DNA of 64,000 nt, taken from NCBI RefSeq assembly GCF_005885675.1, contig NZ_VANR01000003.1, positions 310,001-374,000 of the forward strand. Direction: 5' to 3'. The notes beneath the pieces are model-generated. The model had not been told where the DNA came from. It ran no database searches and saw only the letters and a list, made by a program, of their open reading frames with translations. Source of the stretch: Polaribacter aestuariivivens. Its GTDB lineage: Bacteria; Bacteroidota; Bacteroidia; Flavobacteriales; Flavobacteriaceae. Both the position numbers and the translations under genes were made by a program. This document shows positions 9,012-17,732 of this stretch, piece by piece; the first letter of the stretch is position 1; every line of letters begins with the position of its first letter.

Positions 9012-10010
9012 ATGGAAATTGTAAAACTTTTAAAAAAATCTAAAAAACCGAAATACAAACAAATTGTTTCTTCTATAGAAAATGCAATTGTAAGCGGTAC
9101 TTTAAAAAAGGGTGATCAAATACCTTCAATCAATAGTTTAAGAGATACACACAATTTATCTAGAGATACTGTTTTAGCAGCTTTTAACGAACTGAAAAAT
9201 AGAGGTATTGTGCACTCTGTAGTTGGAAAAGGGTATTATATTTCGTCAGAAAATATTTCAGTTTCCAAAAAAGTATTTTTACTTTTTGACGAATTAAATG
9301 CTTTTAAAGAAGATTTATACAATTCCTTTTTAGCTTCTGTTGGCGAGCATGTTCAGGTTGATATTTTCTTTCATCATTTCAACACCAAATTATTTAACAA
9401 TTTAATTTTAGATAGTATTGGCAACTATAGTCATTATATTGTAATGCCAGCGAACTTACAAGACACGCACTTAGTTTTAGAAAACCTTCCAAAAGAAAAA
9501 GTATACATTTTAGATCAATTACAACCCGAGCTAAACTCATATGCAGCTATTTTTCAAGATTTTGAAAACGATATTCAAAACGGATTATTACAGGGTAAAG
9601 AATTGTTGAAAAAATACACAAAACTAATTTTGGTTTTTGATGATAAAGTACAGCCAAAAGGAATGAAAACTGGTTTTCAAAAATTTTGTGCTGCTCATCG
9701 TTTTGAAAGTGAAGTTATAGAGTCTATTAAAGATAAAACTCCACAAAAAAATGAAGTTTATATAATTCCAGATGATAGAAACTTAATAAGATTGATAAAA
9801 AAATTAAAAGAAACGTCTTTAAAATTAAATACAGATTTTGGAATAATTAGTTACAATGATACCATGCTTAAAGAGATTGTAGAAGGTGGCATTACCACTA
9901 TTTCAACCGATTTTAATAAAATGGGAGAAAATTTAGCAAATATTCTTCAAGAAAAAGAGCAAATACATATTAAAAATTCAACAAAATTAATCATTAGAAA
10001 TTCACTATAA
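9012..10010 (+). CDS. GntR-family transcriptional regulator with LacI-type sugar-binding domain
   Basis: Probable sugar-responsive repressor of the galactose genes that follow. 332 residues: a winged helix-turn-helix of the GntR type at about 14-80 (KYKQIVSSIENAIVSGTLKKG, then LSRDTVLAAFNELKNRG and VVGKGYYIS), followed by a periplasmic-binding-protein-like effector domain (about 85-332; e.g. FGIISYNDTMLKEIVEGGITTISTDF near the end, as in LacI-type proteins). No signal peptide. The stop shares one base with the ATG of galM (TAATG), so regulator and enzymes are translated from one message. A perfect palindrome over its own promoter suggests autoregulation. The effector is probably galactose or a derivative (inferred from neighbours). 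Confidence 0.88.
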   Translation: MEIVKLLKKSKKPKYKQIVSSIENAIVSGTLKKGDQIPSINSLRDTHNLSRDTVLAAFNELKNRGIVHSVVGKGYYISSENISVSKKVFLLFDELNAFKEDLYNSFLASVGEHVQVDIFFHHFNTKLFNNLILDSIGNYSHYIVMPANLQDTHLVLENLPKEKVYILDQLQPELNSYAAIFQDFENDIQNGLLQGKELLKKYTKLILVFDDKVQPKGMKTGFQKFCAAHRFESEVIESIKDKTPQKNEVYIIPDDRNLIRLIKKLKETSLKLNTDFGIISYNDTMLKEIVEGGITTISTDFNKMGENLANILQEKEQIHIKNSTKLIIRNSL

Positions 10011-10891
10011 TGTTTCGTGTAAAAACTATAGAAAACAAACAAAATTGTATTGAGTTATCTAGTAATAATTCTAAAGCAATCATTAACTTAAATTTAGGAG
10101 GTAGTTTACAAGAGTTAATTTTACAAGGAAAAACCATTATTGCAGGTAATAGTGAAGACTATAAAAATAATTACGCTTCTTCTATTTTATTTCCATTTGC
10201 AGGCAGAACTGAAGATGGGAAATACATTTTTCAAAATAAAGAATACCAATTACTTTGTAACGATAAAGAGAATAACAACGCACTTCATGGCTTGGTTTAT
10301 GATAAAAAATTCACACTTGTAGAACAAGCAGAAAAAAACAATGCAATTTCTGTAATAATACATTTTGAAGAAATTGAAAAAGCAAAAGGGTTTCCTTTTT
10401 TGTATCAAATTACTTTAGAGTACACTCTTTCTAACGATTCTTTACAGTTAAAAATGAGTGTAAAAAATAATGATACCAATACATTTCCATTCTTTTTAGG
10501 TTGGCATCCTTACTTTGAGACGAGTAATATAAAACACACAAGCGTAAGTTTTCAAGCAAATAAAAAAATTAAATATAACAATAGGTTAGTTCCTACAGAT
10601 TTTTTGGATGTAAATATTACAAAACCAATAATGTTTAAAGAACAGCAATTTGATGATTGTTTCTTTTTAACCAATAATACAATTGATTTTGAAACACCAG
10701 ATTATAAAATTTCTTTAGAGTCAGATGCTAAAAATGCATACCTACAAATGTATACACCACCTCATAGAAAAAGTGTAGCATTAGAACCTCAAACAGGTAT
10801 TTCTAATAGTTTAAACAATAAAATAGGTTTACAAAACTTAGAACCACAAAAAGAATATTCTATAAACTGGTCTATTAAAAAACACGATTAA
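10010..10891 (+). CDS. galM: Aldose 1-epimerase (galactose mutarotase)
   Basis: Cytoplasmic enzyme interconverting alpha- and beta-anomers of galactose, first step of the Leloir route. 293 residues, all-beta mutarotase fold. Visible active-site segments are LFPFAGRTEDGKY near residue 60 (FaGR substrate contact), the first histidine in NNALHGLVYDKKF near 93, the second in LGWHPYFE near 165, and the C-terminal ALEPQTGISN near 265 carrying the catalytic glutamate. No signal peptide, unlike extracellular mutarotases found in some polysaccharide loci. It overlaps the regulator gene by one base and is 36 bp upstream of galK. Confidence 0.9.
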   Translation: MFRVKTIENKQNCIELSSNNSKAIINLNLGGSLQELILQGKTIIAGNSEDYKNNYASSILFPFAGRTEDGKYIFQNKEYQLLCNDKENNNALHGLVYDKKFTLVEQAEKNNAISVIIHFEEIEKAKGFPFLYQITLEYTLSNDSLQLKMSVKNNDTNTFPFFLGWHPYFETSNIKHTSVSFQANKKIKYNNRLVPTDFLDVNITKPIMFKEQQFDDCFFLTNNTIDFETPDYKISLESDAKNAYLQMYTPPHRKSVALEPQTGISNSLNNKIGLQNLEPQKEYSINWSIKKHD

Positions 10892-10927
10892 TTGCTTTAT
10901 AATTTATGAGCAGCAATAATATATAAG

Positions 10928-12082
10928 ATGAAAAAAGAGTTGATAAAAGATGTTAAAAAAAGTTTTAAAAAACACTTTAAAACAAAACCTTTAATGGTTT
11001 TTTCTCCAGGTAGAATAAATCTAATTGGCGAACATACAGATTATAATGATGGTTTCGTTTTTCCAGCCGCAATTAATAAAGGAATTGGTTTAGCAATTCA
11101 AAAAAACAACGAAGAAAAAAGCAATGTTTATGCTTTAAATAAAGAAGAAATGTATTCTTTCAGTTTAAAAAACATACAACCTTTAGAAAATGGTGGTTGG
11201 AGAAATTACATTTTAGGTGTTGTATCCGAAATTCAAAAAAAAGAAATTTTATTAGAAAATTTCGATATTGTTTTTGCTGGTGATATTCCAGGAGGTGCAG
11301 GTATGTCCTCTTCAGCAGCTTTAGAAAATAGCGTAGTTTTTGGTTTAAATGAGTTGTTTAAATTAAACCTTACAAAACAAGAAATGATTTTAATTTCTCA
11401 AAAAGCAGAGCATAATTTTGCAGGTGTAAAATGCGGAATTATGGATCAATATGCAAGCATGTTTGGTGAGAAAAAAAGTGCAATTTTATTAGACTGTAGA
11501 ACCATAAAATCTCAATCTTTTAAAATAGATTTTAAAAAATACAAATTGCTTTTAATCAACACAAACGTAAAACACGATTTATCTGAAAGTGCTTATAATG
11601 ATAGGAGAGAGGTTTGTGAAAGTATTTCCGAAAAGCTTAAAATTACAGCATTAAGAGACGCTTCCAAAAACGATTTAGATGCTATTAAAACAGAAATTTC
11701 TGAAGAAGATTATCAGAAAGCCTTGTATATTATTGAAGAAAATGAGCGTGTTCAAAAATTTGCTGAAGCCATAAAAAATGATGAATTAAATGTTTTAGGG
11801 GAGTTATTATATCAATCTCACAATGGTTTAAGTAAACAATACAAAGTGAGCTGTAAGGAGTTAGATTTTTTAGTAAATCAAACAAAAGAAAATTCAAAAA
11901 TTTTAGGAGCAAGAATGATGGGTGGTGGCTTTGGAGGTTGTACAATTAATTTAATTTTAAAGAAAGAAGTAGCAGCTTTTAAAGAAGAAATTTCTAAGAA
12001 ATTTAAAAAAGAATTTAATAACGATTGTTCAATTTATCAAGTAAAACTTTCTGAAGGCACAAGGTTAGTCAACAAAAAATAA
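10928..12082 (+). CDS. galK: Galactokinase
   Basis: GHMP-family kinase that phosphorylates alpha-D-galactose with ATP to galactose 1-phosphate. The 384 residues match E. coli GalK. The galactokinase signature GRINLIGEHTDYNDGFVFP is at 28-46, the GHMP phosphate-binding loop PGGAGMSSSAALE is near 121-133, the catalytic-aspartate segment CGIMDQYAS is near 172, and the C-terminal GHMP motif GARMMGGGFGGCTI is near 328. It is the third gene of the regulator-galM-galK-galT operon, with only 5 bp before galT. Confidence 0.96.
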   Translation: MKKELIKDVKKSFKKHFKTKPLMVFSPGRINLIGEHTDYNDGFVFPAAINKGIGLAIQKNNEEKSNVYALNKEEMYSFSLKNIQPLENGGWRNYILGVVSEIQKKEILLENFDIVFAGDIPGGAGMSSSAALENSVVFGLNELFKLNLTKQEMILISQKAEHNFAGVKCGIMDQYASMFGEKKSAILLDCRTIKSQSFKIDFKKYKLLLINTNVKHDLSESAYNDRREVCESISEKLKITALRDASKNDLDAIKTEISEEDYQKALYIIEENERVQKFAEAIKNDELNVLGELLYQSHNGLSKQYKVSCKELDFLVNQTKENSKILGARMMGGGFGGCTINLILKKEVAAFKEEISKKFKKEFNNDCSIYQVKLSEGTRLVNKK

Positions 12083-12087
12083 AAGAA

Positions 12088-13107
12088 ATGAATTCAAATT
12101 TACAAGATTACTCACATAAAAGATTTAATATTTTAACAGGCGAATGGGTTTTAGTATCTCCACACAGAGCAAAACGTCCTTGGCAAGGTCAAAATGAAGA
12201 AGTAAGTAAAGAAAAAAGACCAGCTTATGACGACAAATGTTATTTGTGTGCAACAAATACCAGAATTAATGGAGAAATAAATCCAGATTATAAAGATGTT
12301 TTCGTTTTTACAAACGACTTTGCTGCACTTCAAAACGATTCACCTTCGTTCAATGTAAGTGAAGGCTTATTTAAAGCAAAAAGTGAAACAGGAATCTGTA
12401 AAGTAATTTGTTTTAGTCCAGATCACTCAAAAAGTTTGGCAGATATGGAAATTGAAGACATTAAAAAAGTAGTACACGCTTGGCAAAAAGAATATAAAGA
12501 GTTAGGTGAAAACGAAGCCATTAACTATGTTCAAATTTTTGAGAATAAAGGTGCTGTAATGGGTTGTAGTAATCCACATCCTCATGGACAAATTTGGAGT
12601 CAATCTACACTGCCAAATGAAGTTGATAAGAAAGATAAGCAACAAAAACTATATTTCTCAAAAAATAACAAAAGTCTTTTAGGTGACTATTTACAGCAAG
12701 AAATAGAAGCAAAAGAACGTATTATTTTTGAAAACGATGATTTTTTAGTATTCGTACCTTTTTGGGCAATTTGGCCATTTGAAGTGATGATTGCTCCCAA
12801 GAAACAACAAAAAAATATCTTGGAATTATCGGAAGATGGTGCAAAAAATTATGCAGAAGCTATATCTGTGATAACTAAAGCTTATGATAGATTGTTTAAT
12901 ACTTCTTTTCCGTATTCAAGTGGAATTCATCAAGCACCTACAAATGGATTAGATAACAGTCACTGGCATTGGCACATGAGTTTTTACCCACCATTATTAA
13001 GAAGTGCAACCGTTAAGAAATTTATGGTTGGCTATGAGATGTTTGGGTCACCTCAAAGAGATATTACAGCAGAAATTGCAGCAAAAAGATTAAAAGAACT
13101 TATTTAA
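12088..13107 (+). CDS. galT: Galactose-1-phosphate uridylyltransferase
   Basis: HIT-superfamily enzyme that exchanges galactose 1-phosphate with UDP-glucose to give UDP-galactose and glucose 1-phosphate. 339 residues, usual length. Zinc ligand cysteines sit in CYLCATNTR (C51, C54), and the active-site HPHGQIW (H164, H166, nucleophile H166) follows GCSNP. The C-terminal domain contains HQAPTNG and HWHWHMSFYPP, the second metal-binding cluster. It closes the galactose operon; a hairpin terminator follows within 30 bp. galE (UDP-galactose epimerase), needed to complete the cycle, is not in this window. Confidence 0.96.
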   Translation: MNSNLQDYSHKRFNILTGEWVLVSPHRAKRPWQGQNEEVSKEKRPAYDDKCYLCATNTRINGEINPDYKDVFVFTNDFAALQNDSPSFNVSEGLFKAKSETGICKVICFSPDHSKSLADMEIEDIKKVVHAWQKEYKELGENEAINYVQIFENKGAVMGCSNPHPHGQIWSQSTLPNEVDKKDKQQKLYFSKNNKSLLGDYLQQEIEAKERIIFENDDFLVFVPFWAIWPFEVMIAPKKQQKNILELSEDGAKNYAEAISVITKAYDRLFNTSFPYSSGIHQAPTNGLDNSHWHWHMSFYPPLLRSATVKKFMVGYEMFGSPQRDITAEIAAKRLKELI

Positions 13108-13131
13108 AGACTAACCAACTTTAGTGAATTT

Positions 13132-13163
13132 AAAAAAGCAACATTTATGTTGCTATTTTTTTT
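13132..13163 (+). terminator. Rho-independent terminator of the galactose operon
   Basis: Stem AGCAACA / TGTTGCT (13137-13143 with 13148-13154), 4-nt loop, then A and eight T. An A-run just before the stem extends the pairing. It insulates the galactose operon from the polysaccharide locus. Confidence 0.88.
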
Positions 13164-13231
13164 ACTTCAAAAAGATATAATTGTGTTTATCTGTTTGTTT
13201 TATTTGAAATTTAACATTTTATAATAGTATC

Positions 13232-13287
13232 ATCTATTTTTAAAGTTTTTATGTCTATATCAAAGTAAAAAGTAAGCTCTAAATTTG
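13232..13287 (+). promoter_or_regulatory. PUL regulon promoter A (tandem RTCYAT motif plus -7 box)
   Basis: Half-sites ATCTAT (13232-13237) and GTCTAT (13253-13258), 21 bp apart start to start, then a perfect -7 box TAAATTTG at 13280-13287, 27 bp from the start of the second half-site. No TTG lies at -33; the second half-site covers that region, as expected for an activator-dependent promoter. It drives the beta-propeller gene. Confidence 0.75.
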
Positions 13288-13360
13288 ATAAAATGTGAAT
13301 ATAGGTCTCTTTTTTTGAGGTTTTTAACCTTTGTTCATACGTTTAAATATACATTTTATC

Positions 13361-15913
13361 ATGAAAAAAAATACCCTATTAATAGCTATTTTACTCTTAG
13401 CTATATCTACCATTTTTTATTATAATTTTTTGGAAAACAAAGAAGTTGTTGGTTTGGAAAATGAACATTTAGAGGAAGAGTATGAAGAAGAGCCAGAAGA
13501 TGATTTTCCAACAGTAGCACCATTTATTCCAAGTGAATTAAAAGGAAAAGAGCTTGAAGAATATAAAGAATGGCGTCAAAAATTAAAAGAATCTGGAAAT
13601 AAGTTTACAGATTTTAAAAACTTAGGTACTTCAAAAAAAGCCAATACTGTGAACTTCACAGCAACTAATTCCTATGCAAACAACAGTATTACAGGAACAT
13701 GGTCTCAAAAAAACATATTAACTAGTGATCAAAACGGATACAGAGCAGATGGTTCTGCATACGACCCTGTAAATGATGAGTTGTACGTAGTTTCAACTCC
13801 AGGTCATTTATATAAAATTGATGAATCTGCAGATTTAAAATGGTCATTAAGAAATCACAAACAAAACTTTAGGGGAGATGATTTAGCAGGTATTAATTTA
13901 CCAGATAATAGCTTTCGTTTGTTACATCAAAATCCTAATGGAGGAATGGAATATTCAGATGATGAGGGAAGAAGCTGGTCAACTGCTAACGGTGCTTTGT
14001 TTCAAAACTCATGGAATTTTACAACGGTAGTAACAAAAACTCCAACAGGTAGAAGAATTGTTGCTCATGGTGGAAATTATGACGGCAATAAAAGTTTTGA
14101 TAATCTTTACATTTCTACAGATTATGGTTTGAACTATACAAAATCAAGTTTAAGCTTTGATAGAAGTGTTTTTGAAGTTGTTATTAATAAACCCCACAAT
14201 AGTAGAAGTGTATATTGTTTTGCTAAAAGAAAATCAGACTCTAAAATTTTAGTATATAAAATGGAAGAAAATGACTCTGATTTCAAACCATTTGTGGCAC
14301 CAACTCAAGTATTTTCTGGTAGTATAAAAGTATTTGGTACATTGTTAGGAGGTAAATACTATTTTTATATAAGTGCCGGAAATTCAGATATTTTTTATTC
14401 AGATGACGAAGCTAGAACTTGGACTCAAACAAGTAGTACAAATGACAGACCGTTAATGGACATTCACCCAAAACAACCATATGTATGTTATAAAGGGTTT
14501 TTAGAGCTAAACATGTCTACAGATTACGGTGCAACTTGGTCTAAAAACAATCACTATCTTAAAACTCACTACGTTTGGGATTTGCAACATATGAAAACTT
14601 ATGATAGAGAAGATGGAGGTAATTTAACCTTTGTAGGCTTAGATTTTGGAAGTTATTACAGTACCAATCCTAGATTGTGGAATTCTTGGGTTTCTATAAA
14701 TGAAGGTAGTCCAAATATACTAGCTTACGATGCTACAACTAGTGATAGGTTTAGTAGAATTTATACTGCAAACCAAGATAGAGGAACGCATGGTTTTAAC
14801 GATGATGATGGAGGAGATGGAGTTTATGAAGCTTTAAATGAAGCGAACACAGATGTTCTTAGAGTAGCGCTTGCAAAAAATGAATCTTCAATTTGGCACT
14901 GGTATTATTATGGTACAATAGGTAGAAATAGCGTGCAAAATAGTGGTGGAGCAAATAATGTTACTTCAAAAGATTTTTATGGAAATTGGTGGGCAACAAG
15001 TATGGTGGCATCACCAAATTCTAATGAAGATGCTATATATATTCCATCAGGAGGAAATAGGTTAGAAAAATTTACTTACAGTGGTTCAACTATTGTGCGA
15101 ACATACAACCCATTTGTTTTTCCAGGATCCGTAGTTAGTTTTGGGTATTCAAAGAAGAATACCAATAGATGGTATGCAGGTTTAAAAAATGGAACATTTT
15201 TTTATTCTACAGATGGTGGAGCAACATTTACAGAATCTTCATATACTGGAAATTGGCCTGGGCAAGACGATTCTTATAAGAAAACAAGACAAGTAATTGT
15301 TGCTAGTCCAAAAGACGAATCTACAGTTTATTACGCAGGAAAAGGAAGTGTATTTTTAATTTCTAATGATGGTGGTGTAACATTTACAAATCATAACACA
15401 GGTTTATCTGTAGTTAGATTTATGGACTTTGATATACACCCAGATGGAAAATTTATTTTTGCAGCCTGTGGTTATGATGGTGCTTGGGTGTATGCTGTTG
15501 AACAAGATAAGTGGTTTAGAATGACTGGAGATGCTGTGCCAGAAGTGGTAGAATTTTCAGATGTAGAATATATTACATCTAAAAATATTGTAAGATTTGC
15601 AACTTATGGAAGTGGAGTGTTAGATTTTTCAATTGATTTAAATTCGTTATCTACAAGCGATGTTTTTGATGAAGTAATAACTATAAAAGCCTATCCAAAT
15701 CCAACATCTGGCATTTTTGAAGTTACTATCCCACAATCAATAAAAAATGTTAAAGTTAAAATATATGCAAGTGATGGTAAACTTGTTTCTGATAATAATT
15801 ATGATGTAAATAATGGGAAAATAAAGGTAAATTTAGAAAAAGAAGTTGCAGGTATTTATTTTGTAAAAGTATTTCTAGAGAAACCAGTTTCTATAAAAAT
15901 CATCAAAAAATAA
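13361..15913 (+). CDS. T9SS-secreted BNR-repeat beta-propeller protein
   Basis: Extracellular protein of about 850 residues. The ATG at 13361 is chosen because it gives a normal signal/anchor sequence (MKKNTLLIAILLLAISTIF); an in-frame TTG 30 bp upstream would add an unlikely leader. After an acidic linker (about 30-50, rich in Glu/Asp) come many BNR/sialidase-type Asp-box motifs: YSDDEGRSW, ISTDYGLNY, YSDDEARTW, MSTDYGATW, YSTDGGATF and ISNDGGVTF. These indicate one or two beta-propellers of the sortilin/GH74-like kind. A T9SS type A sorting domain ends the protein (about 775-850, starting AYPNPTSGIFEV). It is the first gene after regulon promoter A and lies 19 bp before a secreted glycosidase. 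An enzymatic role (GH74-like) or a carbohydrate-binding role are both possible; catalytic residues cannot be assigned. Confidence 0.75.
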   Translation: MKKNTLLIAILLLAISTIFYYNFLENKEVVGLENEHLEEEYEEEPEDDFPTVAPFIPSELKGKELEEYKEWRQKLKESGNKFTDFKNLGTSKKANTVNFTATNSYANNSITGTWSQKNILTSDQNGYRADGSAYDPVNDELYVVSTPGHLYKIDESADLKWSLRNHKQNFRGDDLAGINLPDNSFRLLHQNPNGGMEYSDDEGRSWSTANGALFQNSWNFTTVVTKTPTGRRIVAHGGNYDGNKSFDNLYISTDYGLNYTKSSLSFDRSVFEVVINKPHNSRSVYCFAKRKSDSKILVYKMEENDSDFKPFVAPTQVFSGSIKVFGTLLGGKYYFYISAGNSDIFYSDDEARTWTQTSSTNDRPLMDIHPKQPYVCYKGFLELNMSTDYGATWSKNNHYLKTHYVWDLQHMKTYDREDGGNLTFVGLDFGSYYSTNPRLWNSWVSINEGSPNILAYDATTSDRFSRIYTANQDRGTHGFNDDDGGDGVYEALNEANTDVLRVALAKNESSIWHWYYYGTIGRNSVQNSGGANNVTSKDFYGNWWATSMVASPNSNEDAIYIPSGGNRLEKFTYSGSTIVRTYNPFVFPGSVVSFGYSKKNTNRWYAGLKNGTFFYSTDGGATFTESSYTGNWPGQDDSYKKTRQVIVASPKDESTVYYAGKGSVFLISNDGGVTFTNHNTGLSVVRFMDFDIHPDGKFIFAACGYDGAWVYAVEQDKWFRMTGDAVPEVVEFSDVEYITSKNIVRFATYGSGVLDFSIDLNSLSTSDVFDEVITIKAYPNPTSGIFEVTIPQSIKNVKVKIYASDGKLVSDNNYDVNNGKIKVNLEKEVAGIYFVKVFLEKPVSIKIIKK

Positions 15914-15932
15914 CGAGTACATAAAAGAAAAT

Positions 15933-17597
15933 ATGAAAATGAAAAAAATAATTTTCAAAGTAATAACATTGTTATTTATTCTTTTTGTAAAAATCTCTTT
16001 CGCACAATCAATTGTAGTAAAAGCAGATTCTTACAAACAAGATTTTAAAGGTGTAGGAACTTCTATCGGACTTTATATTTATCATCATTTTAGTATGAAT
16101 AGTCCAAATCAAGAAAAGGCTATGAAATGGATCAATAAAGATTTGAATATGACATTTATTCAAGATTATATTCAATACTATCCTTCAAACACAGCTTATT
16201 ATGATATTAGGGCAAATTATATTAAAGAAGCTAAAGTGTATCAACCTAATAGTCAGGTTGCCATGGTTTATGATAATTTTCCTGATGAGCTTAGAAAAGA
16301 TAAAACAGTTTCTGGAAATGTGATTCGTATTTTAGATGTAACAAGAGCAGGTATTTATGATGAATTAGCAGACTGGTATTTTCAAAGTTTAAAGGGTTTT
16401 CAAGAAAGAGGGGTTGAGGTAGATATTTTAAGTGTTTGTAATGAACCAGATTTTACAAGACAACATCATTTCGGTTTTGGGAACCCAAAATACGGAGTTG
16501 GACGAATTTTACAAGAAGCAGTGCCAAAGTTGAAGGCTATGTTAGCAAATCCAGCTATAAATACAACAAACATAAAAGTTCCTTTAATTATGGCTCCAAG
16601 TAATCTTTCTACAGTTTCTTGTTTAGAGTATGTAAGATATTATAAGAATGATTATCCTTCAGCTTGGGCTCAAATAGATATTGTTGCAACGCATCAATAC
16701 GCAGGAGGATATGATGAAACTACAATAAGAAACATTAAAAACGAATTAGATGGTAGAAGGTTTTACCAATCAGAAATGCATGCAGATCATAGTGATAATT
16801 TAAACCTAGGTAACCTTGTAGAAAGACCTCACAGAGCCTCTTTAGATCTATCTGGGCTTTTTAATGTAGCTATGAACAATGGTATAGAATCATGGTTTTA
16901 TTTCGAAAATAATTACCCTCAAATATACCATCCAGGAGGTTTAATTCGTGTGCCTTGGGGTGGTGCACCAACACCTTATAAACACTATTATGCTTTTAAG
17001 CAAATTACTTCAAGGCAACCTTCAGTAACAAAAGTTTTAGACCTAAATTTAACCAATATAAAAACTTCTGAAGTTTCATCTTTTAGAAAAACTGATGGAG
17101 ATTCTATTTACTTGAACGTGAGTAATTTTTCAGCTACAACAAAACAAGTTCCAGTTGAAATAAAAAATAATGCAAATATAAATTATAAAATAAAACACAT
17201 CGAAGTTATTACTACAGATGCAACTAAAAATGCAGAAATTACACAAACCATAAATTTCCCCAATCCAATTACTGCGTTTAATTTGAATCTTCCTCCTTTT
17301 AGCATACAAACGCTAACATTTGCATTAGAAACCAACTCAAGTTTATCTACAGATTCATTTGTAACAAAACCAAATTTTAAAATTTACAGTGTAAATAATT
17401 CCTTAGAAATAGTACCGCTAAATGAGCAAAAAGTTAAGGTTGTAAAAGTTTTTTCAACAATAGGAAAAAAGATTGTTGAGTTAAATAATATACAAAATAT
17501 TGAGAATGAAAAAATTACACTTACAAAAGGTATTTATATTGTTAAAATTGTAGATGAATTAGATAATTCTTCAGTTAAAAAAGTAATTGTAAAATAA
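15933..17597 (+). CDS. T9SS-secreted clan GH-A glycoside hydrolase (GH30-like)
   Basis: Predicted secreted glycosidase of 554 residues. A signal peptide ends near residue 24 (ISFAQS). The (beta/alpha)8 domain covers about 28-375. Retaining GH-A residues are visible: acid/base E171 in SVCNEPDF and nucleophile E281 in FYQSEMHAD; IDIVATHQYAGG (about 248-259) and SWFYFENNY match barrel strands 6 and 8. A beta-sandwich (about 375-470) and a T9SS sorting domain (about 480-554) follow. The pattern best fits GH30, but family assignment is uncertain. It lies 19 bp after the propeller gene and shares its promoter. The ATG at 15939 is an equally possible start. Confidence 0.72.
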   Translation: MKMKKIIFKVITLLFILFVKISFAQSIVVKADSYKQDFKGVGTSIGLYIYHHFSMNSPNQEKAMKWINKDLNMTFIQDYIQYYPSNTAYYDIRANYIKEAKVYQPNSQVAMVYDNFPDELRKDKTVSGNVIRILDVTRAGIYDELADWYFQSLKGFQERGVEVDILSVCNEPDFTRQHHFGFGNPKYGVGRILQEAVPKLKAMLANPAINTTNIKVPLIMAPSNLSTVSCLEYVRYYKNDYPSAWAQIDIVATHQYAGGYDETTIRNIKNELDGRRFYQSEMHADHSDNLNLGNLVERPHRASLDLSGLFNVAMNNGIESWFYFENNYPQIYHPGGLIRVPWGGAPTPYKHYYAFKQITSRQPSVTKVLDLNLTNIKTSEVSSFRKTDGDSIYLNVSNFSATTKQVPVEIKNNANINYKIKHIEVITTDATKNAEITQTINFPNPITAFNLNLPPFSIQTLTFALETNSSLSTDSFVTKPNFKIYSVNNSLEIVPLNEQKVKVVKVFSTIGKKIVELNNIQNIENEKITLTKGIYIVKIVDELDNSSVKKVIVK

Positions 17598-17654
17598 TTT
17601 TATTTCAGTGATTTTTGTTAAAATCTAATAATATCATCATTTTTTAATACTTAT

Positions 17655-17710
17655 ATCCATATATACATAAAAAACATCCATTTTTTTCCATTAAAGATAT
17701 TTTAGTTTTA
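17655..17710 (+). promoter_or_regulatory. PUL regulon promoter B (tandem RTCYAT motif plus -7 box)
   Basis: Two identical half-sites ATCCAT at 17655-17660 and 17676-17681 (21 bp apart), then TAGTTTTA at 17703-17710, one base off TAnnTTTG and exactly 27 bp from the second half-site. It precedes the LamG gene by 22 bp. Confidence 0.72.
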
Positions 17711-17732
17711 TACAAATATAAAACGTCACATT

